From Siculibacillus sp. (lineage in GTDB: Bacteria; Pseudomonadota; Alphaproteobacteria; Rhizobiales; Ancalomicrobiaceae), in NCBI GenBank assembly GCA_030247555.1, contig JAOTSD010000036.1:1-39504 (forward strand): a DNA stretch of 39,504 bases. Reading direction: 5' to 3'. Positions 8,353 to 18,374 of this stretch are shown one piece after another (the first letter of the stretch is position 1; each line of letters begins with the position of its first letter). A program made the position numbers and the translations under genes. Below the pieces are notes generated by a model. That model was given only the letters and a program-made list of their open reading frames with translations, was not told where the DNA came from and did no database searches.

Positions 8353-9392
8353 GCGAGGTTCGACCGGTGACCGGGCGAGTGGCTCTCCCTCTGACGCTCA
8401 CCTTGGGCGAACCCGCGGGCATCGGCCCCGACGTGACGCTCCTCGCCTGGGCGCGGCGGCGGGAGGAGGCCCTGCCGCCCTTCCACGTCGTCGGCGATCC
8501 CGAGTTCCTCCGGCGGCGCGCCCGCCGCCTCGGGCTCGACACGCCGATCCGCGCCGTCGATGCCACGGAGAGTCTCGCGGTCTTCGACGAGGCGCTGCCG
8601 GTGGTCGACCTCGGCCGGCCGGTGACCGGCGAGCCGGGCCACCCCTCGCCCGGCGACGCGCCGGCGGTGGTGGCGTCGATCGAGGCGGCGGTCGAGGAGG
8701 TGCGCCTCGGCCTCGCGGCGGCGGTCGTCACCAACCCGATCCACAAACACGCGCTCTACGCGGCCGGTTTCGCCCATCCCGGCCACACCGAGTTCCTCGG
8801 CGATCTCGCCGGGCGCTTCGCCGTGCCGGTCGACGGCGGCCGGTGGCGGCCGGTGATGATGCTCGCCGGACCGGATCTGCGCACGGTGCCGATCACCGTC
8901 CACGTGGCCCTGTCGCGCGCCGTCCATGAATTGACGACCGAGCTGATCGTCGAGACCGCCCGCATCGTCGACGCCGACCTGCGCGCCCGTTTCGGTCTCG
9001 CCCGGCCGCGGCTGGTCGTCGCCGGGCTCAACCCGCACGCCGGCGAAGACGGGGCGATGGGACTCGAGGAGATCGAGGTGATGCGACCGGCGATCGCGGC
9101 GCTCGTCGCCGAGGGGATCGACGTGCGCGGGCCACTGCCGGCGGACACGCTGTTCCACGCCCGGGCGCGGGCGAGCTACGACGCGGCGCTGTGCCCGACC
9201 CACGATCAGGCACTGATTCCGGTGAAGACCATCGCTTTCGACGAGACCGTCAACGTCACCCTCGGCCTGCCCTTCGTGCGCACCTCGCCCGACCACGGCA
9301 CGGCGCTCGACATCGCCGGCGGTGGCCGTGCCCATCCCGGCAGCCTGATGGCGGCGCTGCGCATGGCGGCGGCGATGAGCGGGGGCCGGTGA
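8349..9392 (+). CDS. pdxA: 4-hydroxythreonine-4-phosphate dehydrogenase PdxA
   Basis: NAD-dependent oxidation of 4-phosphohydroxy-L-threonine in pyridoxal 5'-phosphate synthesis, the step before PdxJ. Visible PdxA signatures: 'GEPAGIGPD' near the N terminus, 'TNPIHKHAL', '[10 protein letters not shown]' with a metal-ligand His, '[13 protein letters not shown]', and '[12 protein letters not shown]' near the end. Start is ambiguous: the GTG at 8349 overlaps the surA stop (GTGA), while a second in-frame GTG at 8367 has GAGG at a better distance; either gives an intact enzyme (347 or 341 residues). Its stop overlaps the rsmA ATG. The surA-pdxA-rsmA order is widely conserved in proteobacteria. Confidence 0.95.
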   Translation: MSEVRPVTGRVALPLTLTLGEPAGIGPDVTLLAWARRREEALPPFHVVGDPEFLRRRARRLGLDTPIRAVDATESLAVFDEALPVVDLGRPVTGEPGHPSPGDAPAVVASIEAAVEEVRLGLAAAVVTNPIHKHALYAAGFAHPGHTEFLGDLAGRFAVPVDGGRWRPVMMLAGPDLRTVPITVHVALSRAVHELTTELIVETARIVDADLRARFGLARPRLVVAGLNPHAGEDGAMGLEEIEVMRPAIAALVAEGIDVRGPLPADTLFHARARASYDAALCPTHDQALIPVKTIAFDETVNVTLGLPFVRTSPDHGTALDIAGGGRAHPGSLMAALRMAAAMSGGR

Positions 9393-10273
9393 TGGCGCAG
9401 ATCGACGACCTGCCGCCGCTGCGCGAGGTGATCGCCGCACACGGCCTGTCGGCGCTGAAGTCGCTCGGCCAGAACTTCCTGCTCGACCTCAACCTCACCT
9501 CGCGCATCGCCCGCTCGGGCGGCCGGCTCGAGGGCGAGTTGGTGATCGAAGTCGGGCCGGGGCCGGGCGGCCTCACCCGGGCGCTCCTCGCCGAAGGGGC
9601 GCGCAAGGTGATGGCGATCGAGCGCGACCGGCGCTGCCTCGCGGCGCTGGCGGAGGTCTCGGCGCATTACCCCGGGCGGCTCGAGGTGATCGAGGGCGAT
9701 GCGCTGGAGGTCGACTTCGCAGCGATCGTCGGGACGGACGCGGCGGCGATCGGAGCCGATCCGGCGACGCACCGGGCCCGGCTCTGCGCCAACCTGCCCT
9801 ACAACGTCGCCACGCCGCTGCTCGTCGGCTGGATCCGCGCCGAGCCCTGGCCGCCGTGGTGGTCGGTGGCGACGCTGATGTTCCAGCGCGAAGTGGCCGA
9901 GCGGATCGTGGCGACGCCGGATGACGACCATTACGGCCGATTGGCGGTTCTGGCCGGCTGGCGAACCGTGAGCCGCTTCCTCTTCGACCTCGGTCCCCAA
10001 GCCTTCACCCCGCCGCCGAAGGTCACCTCCTCGGTGGTGAAGCTGATCCCCCGCCCCTCCCCGGCGACCGTCGACCCGGACGTGCTGGAACGCGTGGTCG
10101 CCGCCGCCTTCGGCCAGCGCCGCAAGATGCTGCGCCAATCGCTGAAGAGCCTCGGCCCGAAGGGCGTCGCGGCGATCGAGGCGGCCGGGCTCGCCCCGAC
10201 GGCGCGGGCGGAGGAGATCGACGTGGCGGGGTTCGTGAGACTGGCGAACGCCTTCGCGGCCGACGGACGGTAG
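9392..10273 (+). CDS. rsmA: 16S rRNA dimethyladenosine transferase RsmA (KsgA)
   Basis: Dimethylates the two adjacent adenines in the 3'-terminal hairpin of 16S rRNA, a late check on 30S assembly. The 293-residue protein has '[11 protein letters not shown]' at the N terminus, the SAM-binding loop '[16 protein letters not shown]', the acidic 'GDALEVDF', and the catalytic motif IV '[10 protein letters not shown]'. The C-terminal helical domain ends normally. ATG 9392 overlaps the pdxA stop (TGATG), so translation is likely coupled. This is the last gene of the rightward operon beginning at lptF; gmk on the opposite strand ends 11 bases beyond. Confidence 0.97.
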   Translation: MAQIDDLPPLREVIAAHGLSALKSLGQNFLLDLNLTSRIARSGGRLEGELVIEVGPGPGGLTRALLAEGARKVMAIERDRRCLAALAEVSAHYPGRLEVIEGDALEVDFAAIVGTDAAAIGADPATHRARLCANLPYNVATPLLVGWIRAEPWPPWWSVATLMFQREVAERIVATPDDDHYGRLAVLAGWRTVSRFLFDLGPQAFTPPPKVTSSVVKLIPRPSPATVDPDVLERVVAAAFGQRRKMLRQSLKSLGPKGVAAIEAAGLAPTARAEEIDVAGFVRLANAFAADGR

Positions 10274-10284
10274 CGCGGACCGGC

Positions 10285-10944
10285 TCACTCGGCCTTCAAC
10301 AGCCCTTCGACGAAACCGACGAGGCCGACGCGGCGTTCGCGCTTGAGCCGTTCGGCGCGCAGGATGGCGCGGACCTCCTCGAAGGCGCGTCCGAGGTCGT
10401 CGTTGACCACCACGTATTCGAAGCGCCGCCATTCGGCGATCTCGGTGCGCGCATTGGCGAGGCGCTTGGCGATGACCTCTTCGGTATCCTCGGCGCGGCG
10501 GTGCAGACGGCTCGCCAGTTCCGTCATCGACGGCGGCAGGATGAACACCGTGACGATGTCCTCGGGCAACTTCTCCACCACCTGGACGGTGCCCTGCCAA
10601 TCGATGTCGAAGAGCACGTCGCGGCCGGCCTCGAAGGCGGCCTCCACCGGCTCGCGCGGGGTGCCGTAGAAATTGCCGTGGACCTCGGCCCATTCGAGCA
10701 GTTCGCCGCGCTCGCGCATCTGCTCGAAGCGGCGCGTGTCGATGAAGTGGTAATGGACGCCCTCGATTTCGCTCGAGCGCCTGCCGCGCGTGGTCACCGA
10801 GACCGACAGGGTGATGTCGTTCTCCGTCTGCAGCAACTGGCGCGACAGGGTCGACTTGCCGGCGCCGGAGGGCGAGGCGAGGATCAGGCCGAGCCCGCGG
10901 CGGGCTTCGCGCGGCAAGGCTGGCGTCTGGGTGTCGGCGGACAT
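10285..10944 (-). CDS. gmk: Guanylate kinase Gmk
   Basis: Phosphorylates GMP to GDP in purine salvage and synthesis. The 219-residue frame from ATG 10944 has the P-loop 'ASPSGAGKST', the guanylate-binding 'VSVTTRGRRSSEIEGVHYHF' and 'EWAEVHGNFYGTP', and the lid segment 'RLHRRAEDTEEVIAKRL'. An alternative ATG at 10986 overlaps the yicC TGA (ATGA) and would add 14 basic residues; the downstream start gives the normal length, but the overlap makes the longer form possible. It follows yicC on the same strand, a pairing seen across proteobacteria. It ends 11 bases from the convergent rsmA. Confidence 0.96.
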   Translation of the reverse strand: MSADTQTPALPREARRGLGLILASPSGAGKSTLSRQLLQTENDITLSVSVTTRGRRSSEIEGVHYHFIDTRRFEQMRERGELLEWAEVHGNFYGTPREPVEAAFEAGRDVLFDIDWQGTVQVVEKLPEDIVTVFILPPSMTELASRLHRRAEDTEEVIAKRLANARTEIAEWRRFEYVVVNDDLGRAFEEVRAILRAERLKRERRVGLVGFVEGLLKAE

Positions 10945-10982
10945 GGGTCGGTCCCGTCGGATGGGCGGACGCGCCGCCGGGG

Positions 10983-11870
10983 TCATTCGATGTTCTGGAT
11001 CTGCTCGCGCAACTGATCGACCACCGCCTTGAGATCGAGGCCGATGGTGGTCAGATCACGGTCGTTGGCCTTGGAGCAGAGCGTGTTGACCTCGCGGTTG
11101 AACTCCTGGGCGAGGAAATCGAGGCGACGGCCGACGGCGCCGCCGGCGGCCATCAGGCGGCGCGCCTCGGAGATGTGGGCGGCGAGGCGATCGAGTTCCT
11201 CGCGGATGTCGGCGCGGGTGGCGATGAGCGCCGCCTCCTGATGCAGGCGCTGCGGATCGAGGGCGGGCACCTGATCCATCAGCGCCGCGACCTGTTCGGC
11301 GAGGCGCGCGCGGATCGCCTCGGGCCGGCGCGCCGGGCAGGCTTCGGCGGCGGCGGTCAGTCGCTCGATCTCGTCGACATGGCCGGAGAGGACGCGAGCG
11401 ATCGCCGCTCCTTCGCTCGCCCGAGCGGCGACGAGGCCGTCGACCGACCGATCGAGCGCGGCGAGCAACGTGGCGTCGAGAGCGGAGCGGGTCGCCTCGT
11501 CGTCCTCGACCTCGGTGGTCTCGAGCACGCCCTTGATCGCCAGAATGCCGTCGAGGGTCGGCGCGGTGGCGTCGATCTTCTCGGCGATGCGGTTCATAGC
11601 GGCGAGCACGGCGGCGAGCATCTCCTCGTTGACCCGCAACGTGGTGGCGCCGGTCTCGCGCGCCAGCGACAGGGTGACCTGGACGTTGCCGCGGGCCATG
11701 CGCTCGGCGATGCGGGCCTTGGCCGGGATCTCCAACCGATCTAGACCGGGCGGCAACCGCAGGCGGACGTCGAGCCCCTTGCCGTTGACCGAGCGCAGTT
11801 CCCAAGCCCATCGCTGACCGCAGGCGGATCCGTCGAGCCGGGAGAAGCCGGTCATGCTGTGGAGCGACAT
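10983..11870 (-). CDS. yicC: YicC-family endoribonuclease
   Basis: Members of this family are endoribonucleases involved in small-RNA turnover, known mainly from E. coli YicC. The 295-residue product shows the family N terminus 'HSMTGFSR', 'WELRSVNGKGLDVRLRLPP', and the conserved C-terminal DUF1732 block 'GRRLDFLAQEFNREVNTLCSKAND' followed by 'LKAVVDQLREQIQNIE'. The start at ATG 11870 has GAGGAA upstream; the second Met (11855) is less likely. The TGA overlaps an ATG of the downstream gmk frame. mltG lies 57 bases upstream on the same strand. Function is assigned by family; the substrate RNA in this organism is unknown. Confidence 0.93.
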   Translation of the reverse strand: MSLHSMTGFSRLDGSACGQRWAWELRSVNGKGLDVRLRLPPGLDRLEIPAKARIAERMARGNVQVTLSLARETGATTLRVNEEMLAAVLAAMNRIAEKIDATAPTLDGILAIKGVLETTEVEDDEATRSALDATLLAALDRSVDGLVAARASEGAAIARVLSGHVDEIERLTAAAEACPARRPEAIRARLAEQVAALMDQVPALDPQRLHQEAALIATRADIREELDRLAAHISEARRLMAAGGAVGRRLDFLAQEFNREVNTLCSKANDRDLTTIGLDLKAVVDQLREQIQNIE

Positions 11871-11927
11871 GGGCGGTTCCTCGAAGTTGCGGTCGGGGCG
11901 CCCGGGCGGACCCTCCCGAGCGTTTCC

Positions 11928-13256
11928 TCAGTTGGGGGCGGCCCTGGGTGGGGCCGGTTGGCCGGGTGCCGGCCTGACCGGAGGCTTGGTCGAACCGGGC
12001 GACGGGGCGATCGGCGGCGGCACCTTGCCCTGCTCGATGGCGCGCCAACGGGCGACGTTGCGATTGTGCTCGTCGATCGTCTCGGCGAAGGCGTGACCGC
12101 CGGTGCCGTCGGCGACGAAGAAGACTTCGTTGGTGCGAGACGGATTGGCCACCGCCTCCATCGCCGCACGGCCGGGGTTGCAGATCGGGCCGGGCGGCAG
12201 ACCCTGGATTCGGTAGGTGTTGTAGGGGTTGGGCGAGGCGAGATCGGCACGGGTTATGGTGCGCCCTTCGAGCCAGGCCTTGCCGCCGTAGATGCCGTAG
12301 AGCACCGTCGGGTCGGTCTCGAGCCGCATGCCGCGCCTCAGGCGGTTGATGAAGACCGCGGCGACGCGCGGGCGTTCATCGGCCTTCGAGGTCTCCTTCT
12401 CGACGATCGAGGCGAGGATGACGAGTTCGCGCGGGTTGGCGAGGGGAAGGCCCTCGGCGCGATGGGCCCAGATGTCGGCGAGGCGGCGTTCCTGCGCCTT
12501 CTTCATCTGCTCGAGGATCTGCTCGCCCGTGGTCGTGCCGCGCGAGTAGCTGTAGGTCTCGGGCAGCAGCGAGCCCTCGTCGGGAATGGCGGTGATCTTG
12601 CTCTTGAGGATCGGATCGTCCTTGATCCGCGCCACGATCTGCTCGCTCGACCAGCCTTCCGGGAAGGTGATGCGGTGCTGCACCGAGCGACCCTCGGTGA
12701 TGATCTCGAGCGCGTCGCGCATCGAGACCTGCGGCGAGAACTCGTATTCGCCGGCCTTCAGATGCTCGGCCGCCTTCATCAGGCGGGTGCCGAGATGGAA
12801 GGTCATGGCGTCGGCGACGACGCCGTTCTTCTCCAGCAGGTCGGCGATGCCGCTCGGCGAGGCGTTGGGTGGGACGACCACGACCACCGGCGCGGCGAGC
12901 GGTCCCGGCGCTTCGAAGCGCTGTTTGGCGTAGACGACGAAACCGCCGATCGCCACGGCCAGAATGGTGAGGAAACTGAAGACGCCGTTGAGGAAGACGA
13001 TCGTCGGGTTGCGCGCCGTCTTCGACCGGCTCTTCGAAGGCGGGGGCGGCACCTCCGCCGGCTCGATCGCCGCGCGCGGGCTCTTCGGCGCCGACCGAAC
13101 GGTCTCGGCGACATGCTCCGGAGCGGGCGGCACGATCTCGCGCGCCGCGGCTTCGACGGACGTCATGTCCTTCGCCGCATCGAGTTCGGCGGGAACCGGA
13201 GTGCGCAGGACGCCGTCGGCCGCTTCAGCCTGGTGATCGGTCTTCTCGGAAGTCAT
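11928..13256 (-). CDS. mltG: Endolytic murein transglycosylase MltG
   Basis: Inner-membrane lytic transglycosylase that cleaves nascent peptidoglycan and is thought to end glycan-strand growth. The 442-residue protein begins with a long cytoplasmic Pro/Ala/Glu-rich segment (about 1-84), one membrane helix ('IVFLNGVFSFLTILAVAIGGFVVYA', about 84-108), then the periplasmic YceG fold. The catalytic Glu lies in 'ASIVEKET'; 'LETDPTVLYGI' and 'SPYNTY'-like 'NPYNTYRIQGLPPGPICNPG' are family hallmarks. The tail after 'RWRAIEQGKVPPP' is Pro-rich. The ATG at 13256 has GAGGGG upstream. It lies downstream of fabF on the same strand, as in other alphaproteobacteria. Confidence 0.95.
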   Translation of the reverse strand: MTSEKTDHQAEAADGVLRTPVPAELDAAKDMTSVEAAAREIVPPAPEHVAETVRSAPKSPRAAIEPAEVPPPPSKSRSKTARNPTIVFLNGVFSFLTILAVAIGGFVVYAKQRFEAPGPLAAPVVVVVPPNASPSGIADLLEKNGVVADAMTFHLGTRLMKAAEHLKAGEYEFSPQVSMRDALEIITEGRSVQHRITFPEGWSSEQIVARIKDDPILKSKITAIPDEGSLLPETYSYSRGTTTGEQILEQMKKAQERRLADIWAHRAEGLPLANPRELVILASIVEKETSKADERPRVAAVFINRLRRGMRLETDPTVLYGIYGGKAWLEGRTITRADLASPNPYNTYRIQGLPPGPICNPGRAAMEAVANPSRTNEVFFVADGTGGHAFAETIDEHNRNVARWRAIEQGKVPPPIAPSPGSTKPPVRPAPGQPAPPRAAPN

Positions 13257-13491
13257 GACCCCTCACGGCTCGGGGATATGGTACTCGTTCGCCTCGCGAG
13301 GCATGCCGCAGGAACGCGGCGAAAACGAGTCGAGATCGCCTCGTCACGGCGTCGCCGCTCGACGGAGCGCCCGGCGGGGCGATTCTCGCCGGCCCATTAG
13401 GACCACCGGAGCCCTCCGACGCAAGACGAGCGATGCGCGCGAGGCGGCGGTCGCCTTCGTGAAACGGCCGACGGCCTCGCCGAAACGACGA

Positions 13492-13518
13492 GGGGCGCAC
13501 GGTCGCGCCGAGCGCCCC
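13492..13518 (-). terminator. Possible weak terminator after fabF
   Basis: Arms GGGGCGC (13492-13498) and GCGCCCC (13512-13518) enclose a 13-base loop. Read leftward from fabF, the stem is followed by TCGTCGTTTCG, which is only mildly T-rich. It lies 26 bases beyond the fabF stop. Possible partial terminator between fabF and mltG; the surrounding 287-base gap otherwise shows no gene. Confidence 0.3.
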
Positions 13519-13543
13519 CTTCCTCGCCGGCTCGTCGCCCGGT

Positions 13544-14803
<1,260 letters not shown>

Positions 14804-15066
14804 CGCGACCTCTCTCCGATGTGATTTCCGATCTCACCTGTGACGAACACCACGACCGCCGCGACGCGCCGCGGGCCGGACGAAAGAGCCGTCCGAGCTA
14901 CCCACGACACGAAACGCGACGCGCCGACGTGACGTCCCTGTCCCGGGCACCCCGACGGGGCACCCGACGCGTGCACGCCGGCCACGGGGGCCGGCGCCAC
15001 GTCTTCGTCGTTCCTGATCACGCCCGGCGACGTCGAGCGACCCCGACGCCACGGCGCGATACGGCC

Positions 15067-15306
15067 TCAGGCGGCCACGTTCTTCTCGAGGAACTTGACC
15101 GCGTCGCCGACGGTCAGGATCGTCTCGGCGGCATCGTCCGGAATCTCGACGCCGAATTCTTCCTCGAACGCCATGACCAGCTCGACCACGTCCAGCGAGT
15201 CGGAGCCGAGATCGTCGATGAAGCTCGCGTTCTCGGTCACCTTCTCGGCGTCGACGCCGAGGTGCTCGACAACGATCTTCTTCACGCGTTCAGCGATGTC
15301 GCTCAT
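15067..15306 (-). CDS. acpP: Acyl carrier protein AcpP
   Basis: Small acidic carrier that holds growing acyl chains on a 4'-phosphopantetheine arm. The 79-residue product '[20 protein letters not shown]' ends 'KFLEKNVAA'; the prosthetic group attaches to Ser37 in the canonical '[10 protein letters not shown]' motif. A GGAAGA ribosome-binding site lies upstream of ATG 15306. The frame is open far upstream, but homology begins exactly here. Large flanking gaps (263 bases to fabF, 408 to fabG) suggest it has its own promoter and leader, as is common for this highly expressed gene. Confidence 0.98.
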   Translation of the reverse strand: MSDIAERVKKIVVEHLGVDAEKVTENASFIDDLGSDSLDVVELVMAFEEEFGVEIPDDAAETILTVGDAVKFLEKNVAA

Positions 15307-15714
15307 GTGCTTTTCTTCCCAGAACTGGATGAACCGACCCCGAAACCACCGGCGATGAGCCGGCGCCCCGACACGAACTCCGTACGGAACCTCGGGGCTC
15401 TCACCCGCGGCACCGGATGCCGCGAGGCACCCCGGAGAAGATCGCCCCGGCGGAACCGGACCGACCCTTCGAACCCGCCACGGCGCCTCTTCGGAGATGC
15501 CTTCGCGGGGAAATTCCCGATGTCCGCTCTTCGCCCCCCGGCTACCGGACCGGAGGGAGGATGAGGTCATCCACCCCCTCGACCGGAACGTCCACCGCCC
15601 GCCCTCTTCGGGCCGGACCGGGTCGTGCTAGCACACTTTCCGGGCCTTGACCAGTGAGAGGCAGCACCGTGAAAACGCGTTCCCGAGATGCTGCAAGGAC
15701 GGGAATTCGTTCAA
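15307..15714 (-). other. acpP leader / fabG-acpP intergenic region
   Basis: This 408-base gap has no credible gene. The acpP promoter should be here, but no hexamer pair was convincing. The clearest structure is a composite hairpin: outer arms CCCCGA (15366-15371) and TCGGGG (15392-15397) around the perfect palindrome TCCGTACGGA (15379-15388), about 60 bases before acpP. It would form in the 5' leader of the acpP transcript. Confidence 0.45.
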
Positions 15715-16452
15715 TCAAATCATGGCCATACCGCCGTTGACGTGGATCGTCTGACCGGTGGTGTAGGCGCTTTCGTCGGAGCCCAGGAAGACGACCGCGG
15801 CGGCGATCTCGGCGGCGGTGCCGAGACGGCCCGCCGGCACCGCGCCGAGGATGCCTTCCTTCTGCTTGTCGTTGAGCACGTCGGTCATCGGCGTCTCGAT
15901 GAAGCCGGGGGCGACGCAGTTCACGGTGATGTTGCGGCTGGCCACTTCCTGGGCCAGCGACTTGGTCATGCCGATCATGCCGGCCTTGGCGGCGGCGTAG
16001 TTGGCCTGCCCGGCGTTGCCGGTGACGCCGACCACCGAGGTGATGCCGACGATGCGACCCGCGCGGCGTTTCATCATGCCGCGCAGGGCGGCGCGCACGA
16101 GACGGAAGCCGGAGGTGAGGTTCACCTCGAGCACCTGATCCCACTCGTCGTCCTTCATGCGCAGGGCGAGATTGTCGCGGGTGATGCCGGCGTTGTTCAC
16201 CAGGATGTCGAGCCTGCCGAGCTTCGTCTCGACCGCCGGGACCAGCCCATCGACCGAGGCGCGATCGGCGAGGTTGGCGACGAAGACCTCTGCGCGCTCG
16301 CCGAGCTCGGTCTTCAACTCGTTCAGGACGGTCTCGCGGGTACCCGAAAGGGCCACGGTGGCACCCTGCGCGTGGAGAGCGCGGGCGATGGCGGCGCCGA
16401 TGCCGCCGGTCGCGCCGGTGACGAGAGCGACCTTGCCGGTCAGATCGAACAT
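15715..16452 (-). CDS. fabG: 3-oxoacyl-ACP reductase FabG
   Basis: NADPH-dependent reduction of 3-oxoacyl-ACP, the first reductive step of each elongation round. The 245-residue classical SDR has the dinucleotide motif 'TGATGGIGAAIA', 'NNAG' at 86-89, catalytic Ser139, Tyr152 and Lys156 ('YAAAK'), and the FabG C terminus 'TTGQTIHVNGGMAMI'. ATG 16452 follows GAGGAGATCTCC. It is 62 bases after fabD on the same strand and precedes acpP. Confidence 0.98.
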   Translation of the reverse strand: MFDLTGKVALVTGATGGIGAAIARALHAQGATVALSGTRETVLNELKTELGERAEVFVANLADRASVDGLVPAVETKLGRLDILVNNAGITRDNLALRMKDDEWDQVLEVNLTSGFRLVRAALRGMMKRRAGRIVGITSVVGVTGNAGQANYAAAKAGMIGMTKSLAQEVASRNITVNCVAPGFIETPMTDVLNDKQKEGILGAVPAGRLGTAAEIAAAVVFLGSDESAYTTGQTIHVNGGMAMI

Positions 16453-16514
16453 GGGAGATCTCCTCGGGTCGAAGTTGCGGATGCGACGAAGCGGCGCGGC
16501 GCGGCGCACGACGA

Positions 16515-17456
16515 TCAGACGATGGCGACGACCATCTTCTCGATGTCCTCGGGCGTGTTGACGGCGACGCCCTCGACCCCGTCGACGATGCGCTTGACGA
16601 GGCCGGTCAGGACCTTGCCCGAGCCGATCTCGTAGAGGCGGGAGACGCCGTGGTCGGCGAGGTACCTGACGCTCTCGCGCCAGCGCACCGTGCCGGTGAC
16701 CTGCTCGACGAGGCGTCTGCGGATCTCGTCCGGGTCGGAGATGGCCCGCACCAGGACGTTGGAGACGACCGGCACCACCGGGCGGGCGATCTCGACCTGC
16801 GCCAGCGCCTCGGCCATGGCATCGGCGGCCGGCCGCATCAGGGCGCAATGGAAGGGGGCGGAGACGTTGAGCAGCATCGCCCGCTTGGCGCCGCGACCCT
16901 TGGCGATCTCCACGGCGCGCTCGACCGCGGCCTTGGAGCCGGAGACGACCACCTGGCCGTCGGCGTTGTCGTTGGCGGCCTGACAGACCTGGCCCTGCGC
17001 CGCTTCCGCAGCGACCTCGGCGGCGGTGGCGAAGTCGAGACCGAGGAGCGCCGCCATGGCGCCCTCGCCGACCGGCACGGCCGCCTGCATGGCGCGGCCG
17101 CGGATCTTGAGCAGGCGCGCCGCGTCGGCGATCGAGAAGGCGTTCGCCGCGGCGAGCGCCGAATATTCGCCGAGCGAATGGCCGGCGACGAAGGCGGCGT
17201 CTCGCTTCAACGACACGCCCTTCTCCTCGAGCACGCGCATCGCGGCGAGGGAGACGGCCATCAGCGCCGGCTGGGCGTTCTCGGTCAGGGTCAGTTCCGC
17301 CTCGGGGCCCTCCCACATCAGCTTCGACAGGTTCTGGCCGAGCGCCTCGTCGACCTCGGCGAAGACGCGCGCGGCGGTCGGATAGGCATCGGCGAGGGCC
17401 TTGCCCATGCCGACGGCCTGGGAACCCTGTCCGGGGAAGGTGAAAGCGGTGGTCAT
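16515..17456 (-). CDS. fabD: Malonyl-CoA:ACP transacylase FabD
   Basis: Transfers malonyl from CoA to ACP to supply extender units. The 313-residue protein has 'FPGQGSQAVGMG' at the N terminus, nucleophile Ser94 in 'GHSLGEY', catalytic His203 in 'APFHCALM', and 'YEIGSGKVLTGLVKRI' near the end. ATG 17456 has GAGGCG upstream; an upstream in-frame extension to 17528 is not family-like. First gene of the leftward fab cluster, so the promoter should lie within 17457-17785. Confidence 0.97.
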   Translation of the reverse strand: MTTAFTFPGQGSQAVGMGKALADAYPTAARVFAEVDEALGQNLSKLMWEGPEAELTLTENAQPALMAVSLAAMRVLEEKGVSLKRDAAFVAGHSLGEYSALAAANAFSIADAARLLKIRGRAMQAAVPVGEGAMAALLGLDFATAAEVAAEAAQGQVCQAANDNADGQVVVSGSKAAVERAVEIAKGRGAKRAMLLNVSAPFHCALMRPAADAMAEALAQVEIARPVVPVVSNVLVRAISDPDEIRRRLVEQVTGTVRWRESVRYLADHGVSRLYEIGSGKVLTGLVKRIVDGVEGVAVNTPEDIEKMVVAIV

Positions 17457-17785
17457 GTGGATCGCCTCGGTCTTCGTGGTCGCCTCGACGCTGGCTCGCC
17501 GGACGGACTCCGTTTTCTCTCGCGCCACGGCGCGGCCGGTCGCGATCGACGCGCCCGGGCGGGCGTATCAGCGCCGGAGCACGCGAGAAGTCAAGAGCAC
17601 CCTTCTTCCGTTCGCACCCGCGCGCGAGGCGGTGCGGCCGGGCGAGAATGGGAACCCACTCATCGGACTCGACTTCCGCATGCAATATCGGTTGCGTGCA
17701 TGCGTGGATCGAACCCCGTTCTCCCCCTTACCTTGCGTCGGCGTCGCTTTCGACGCGCCGTCGCCGAGCCCAGGGGGAGCCGAAC
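17457..17785. other. Divergent region between fabD and the small unknown gene
   Basis: This 329-base region must contain the fabD promoter (leftward) and that of the gene at 17786 (rightward). Two structures are visible: an 8-bp inverted repeat at 17677-17704, and a small hairpin GCGTCG-CTTT-CGACGC at 17741-17756 just ahead of the GGGGGAG ribosome-binding site of the rightward gene. No strong -35/-10 pair was recognised. Confidence 0.5.
17677..17704. promoter_or_regulatory. Operator-like inverted repeat CGCATGCA-N12-TGCATGCG
   Basis: Perfect 8-bp arms at 17677-17684 and 17697-17704, separated by 12 bases (arm centres 20 bp apart, about two helical turns). It is located 81 bases upstream of the small gene at 17786. 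This spacing suits a dimeric helix-turn-helix repressor, but no regulator gene is adjacent and the sequence matches no box I can name. Confidence 0.35.
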
Positions 17786-18154
17786 ATGGCCATACTCTTC
17801 ACCCATTCCATCGCATCCTTCGACGACAGCCACCAGCCGACCGGGAGGATCGTCACGCGCAACGACGGTCCCTTCGGCCTGCCCAATCCGCATCTCGAAT
17901 GGAAGCGGCTGCACCACGAGTTGGTGCTGACCGTCGAGGGGCCCGACGACCTGCGCGACGCGGTGAACGGCTGCCTCCAACAGGCCGCCGTCGCCGCGGC
18001 GATCGCCGGCCTTTCGGCCGCCTTCCTCGGTGCCGGCCTCGGCGCGACCGGCCCGGCGCTGGAGGTCTTCAAGTCGGTCTTCACCGCCTGCATCGGCCGG
18101 TCGATCGACGTCCGGCTCGACGACCGCTCCGAGTGGATCGTCTGGGTCATGTGA
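17786..18154 (+). CDS. Small protein of unknown function
   Basis: I do not recognise this 122-residue protein. ATG 17786 with GGGGGAG nine bases upstream is a good start; the frame is open earlier to 17648 but without a comparable site. Visible layout: a polar N-terminal half (1-60), a Gly/Ala-rich hydrophobic stretch (about 64-90), a second weakly hydrophobic segment (91-104) with two of its cysteines nearby (C63, C102), and a charged strand-like end 'SIDVRLDDRSEWIVWVM'. There is no signal peptide. The glycine-rich stretch could be a membrane-inserting hairpin or a buried core helix. Codon use resembles the core genome. It is monocistronic by appearance: a very stable hairpin lies 20 bases after its stop. 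Confidence 0.75.
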   Translation: MAILFTHSIASFDDSHQPTGRIVTRNDGPFGLPNPHLEWKRLHHELVLTVEGPDDLRDAVNGCLQQAAVAAAIAGLSAAFLGAGLGATGPALEVFKSVFTACIGRSIDVRLDDRSEWIVWVM

Positions 18155-18173
18155 CGTCGACGGCCGAAGGCAC

Positions 18174-18223
18174 CGGCGCGGGATCGGGCGCTCGAAGGCG
18201 CGTCGACGCCCGATCCCGCGCCG
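18174..18223. repeat. Long perfect inverted repeat (17-bp arms, 16-base loop)
   Basis: Arms 18174-18190 (CGGCGCGGGATCGGGCG) and 18207-18223 are exact complements. Within the loop TCGA (18192-18195) and TCGA (18203-18206) add four more pairs past a bulged C. This is the most stable hairpin seen in the window. Neither side has a T-run, so it is not a textbook intrinsic terminator; it may stop or protect transcripts of the gene ending at 18154, or be a dispersed palindrome. Confidence 0.7.
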
Positions 18224-18374
18224 AAGCACCGGACGCGGCCGTGAGGACCACCCTCGGTCGGTTCCGGGAAGCATCGACGGATCGCGACCCTTCGGCGACC
18301 CCGGTGCGCCGCGACGTCGATGCGGCGTCGCGGTGCTTGCGGGAGCCTCGCGGTCGTGCTCTTCGAATGTCCGC

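Noticed and set aside
15648-15680. TTGACC-N17-TGAAAA forward promoter in the fabG-acpP gap
   Set aside because: It points away from acpP and fabG and no forward gene follows, so it is most likely a chance match.
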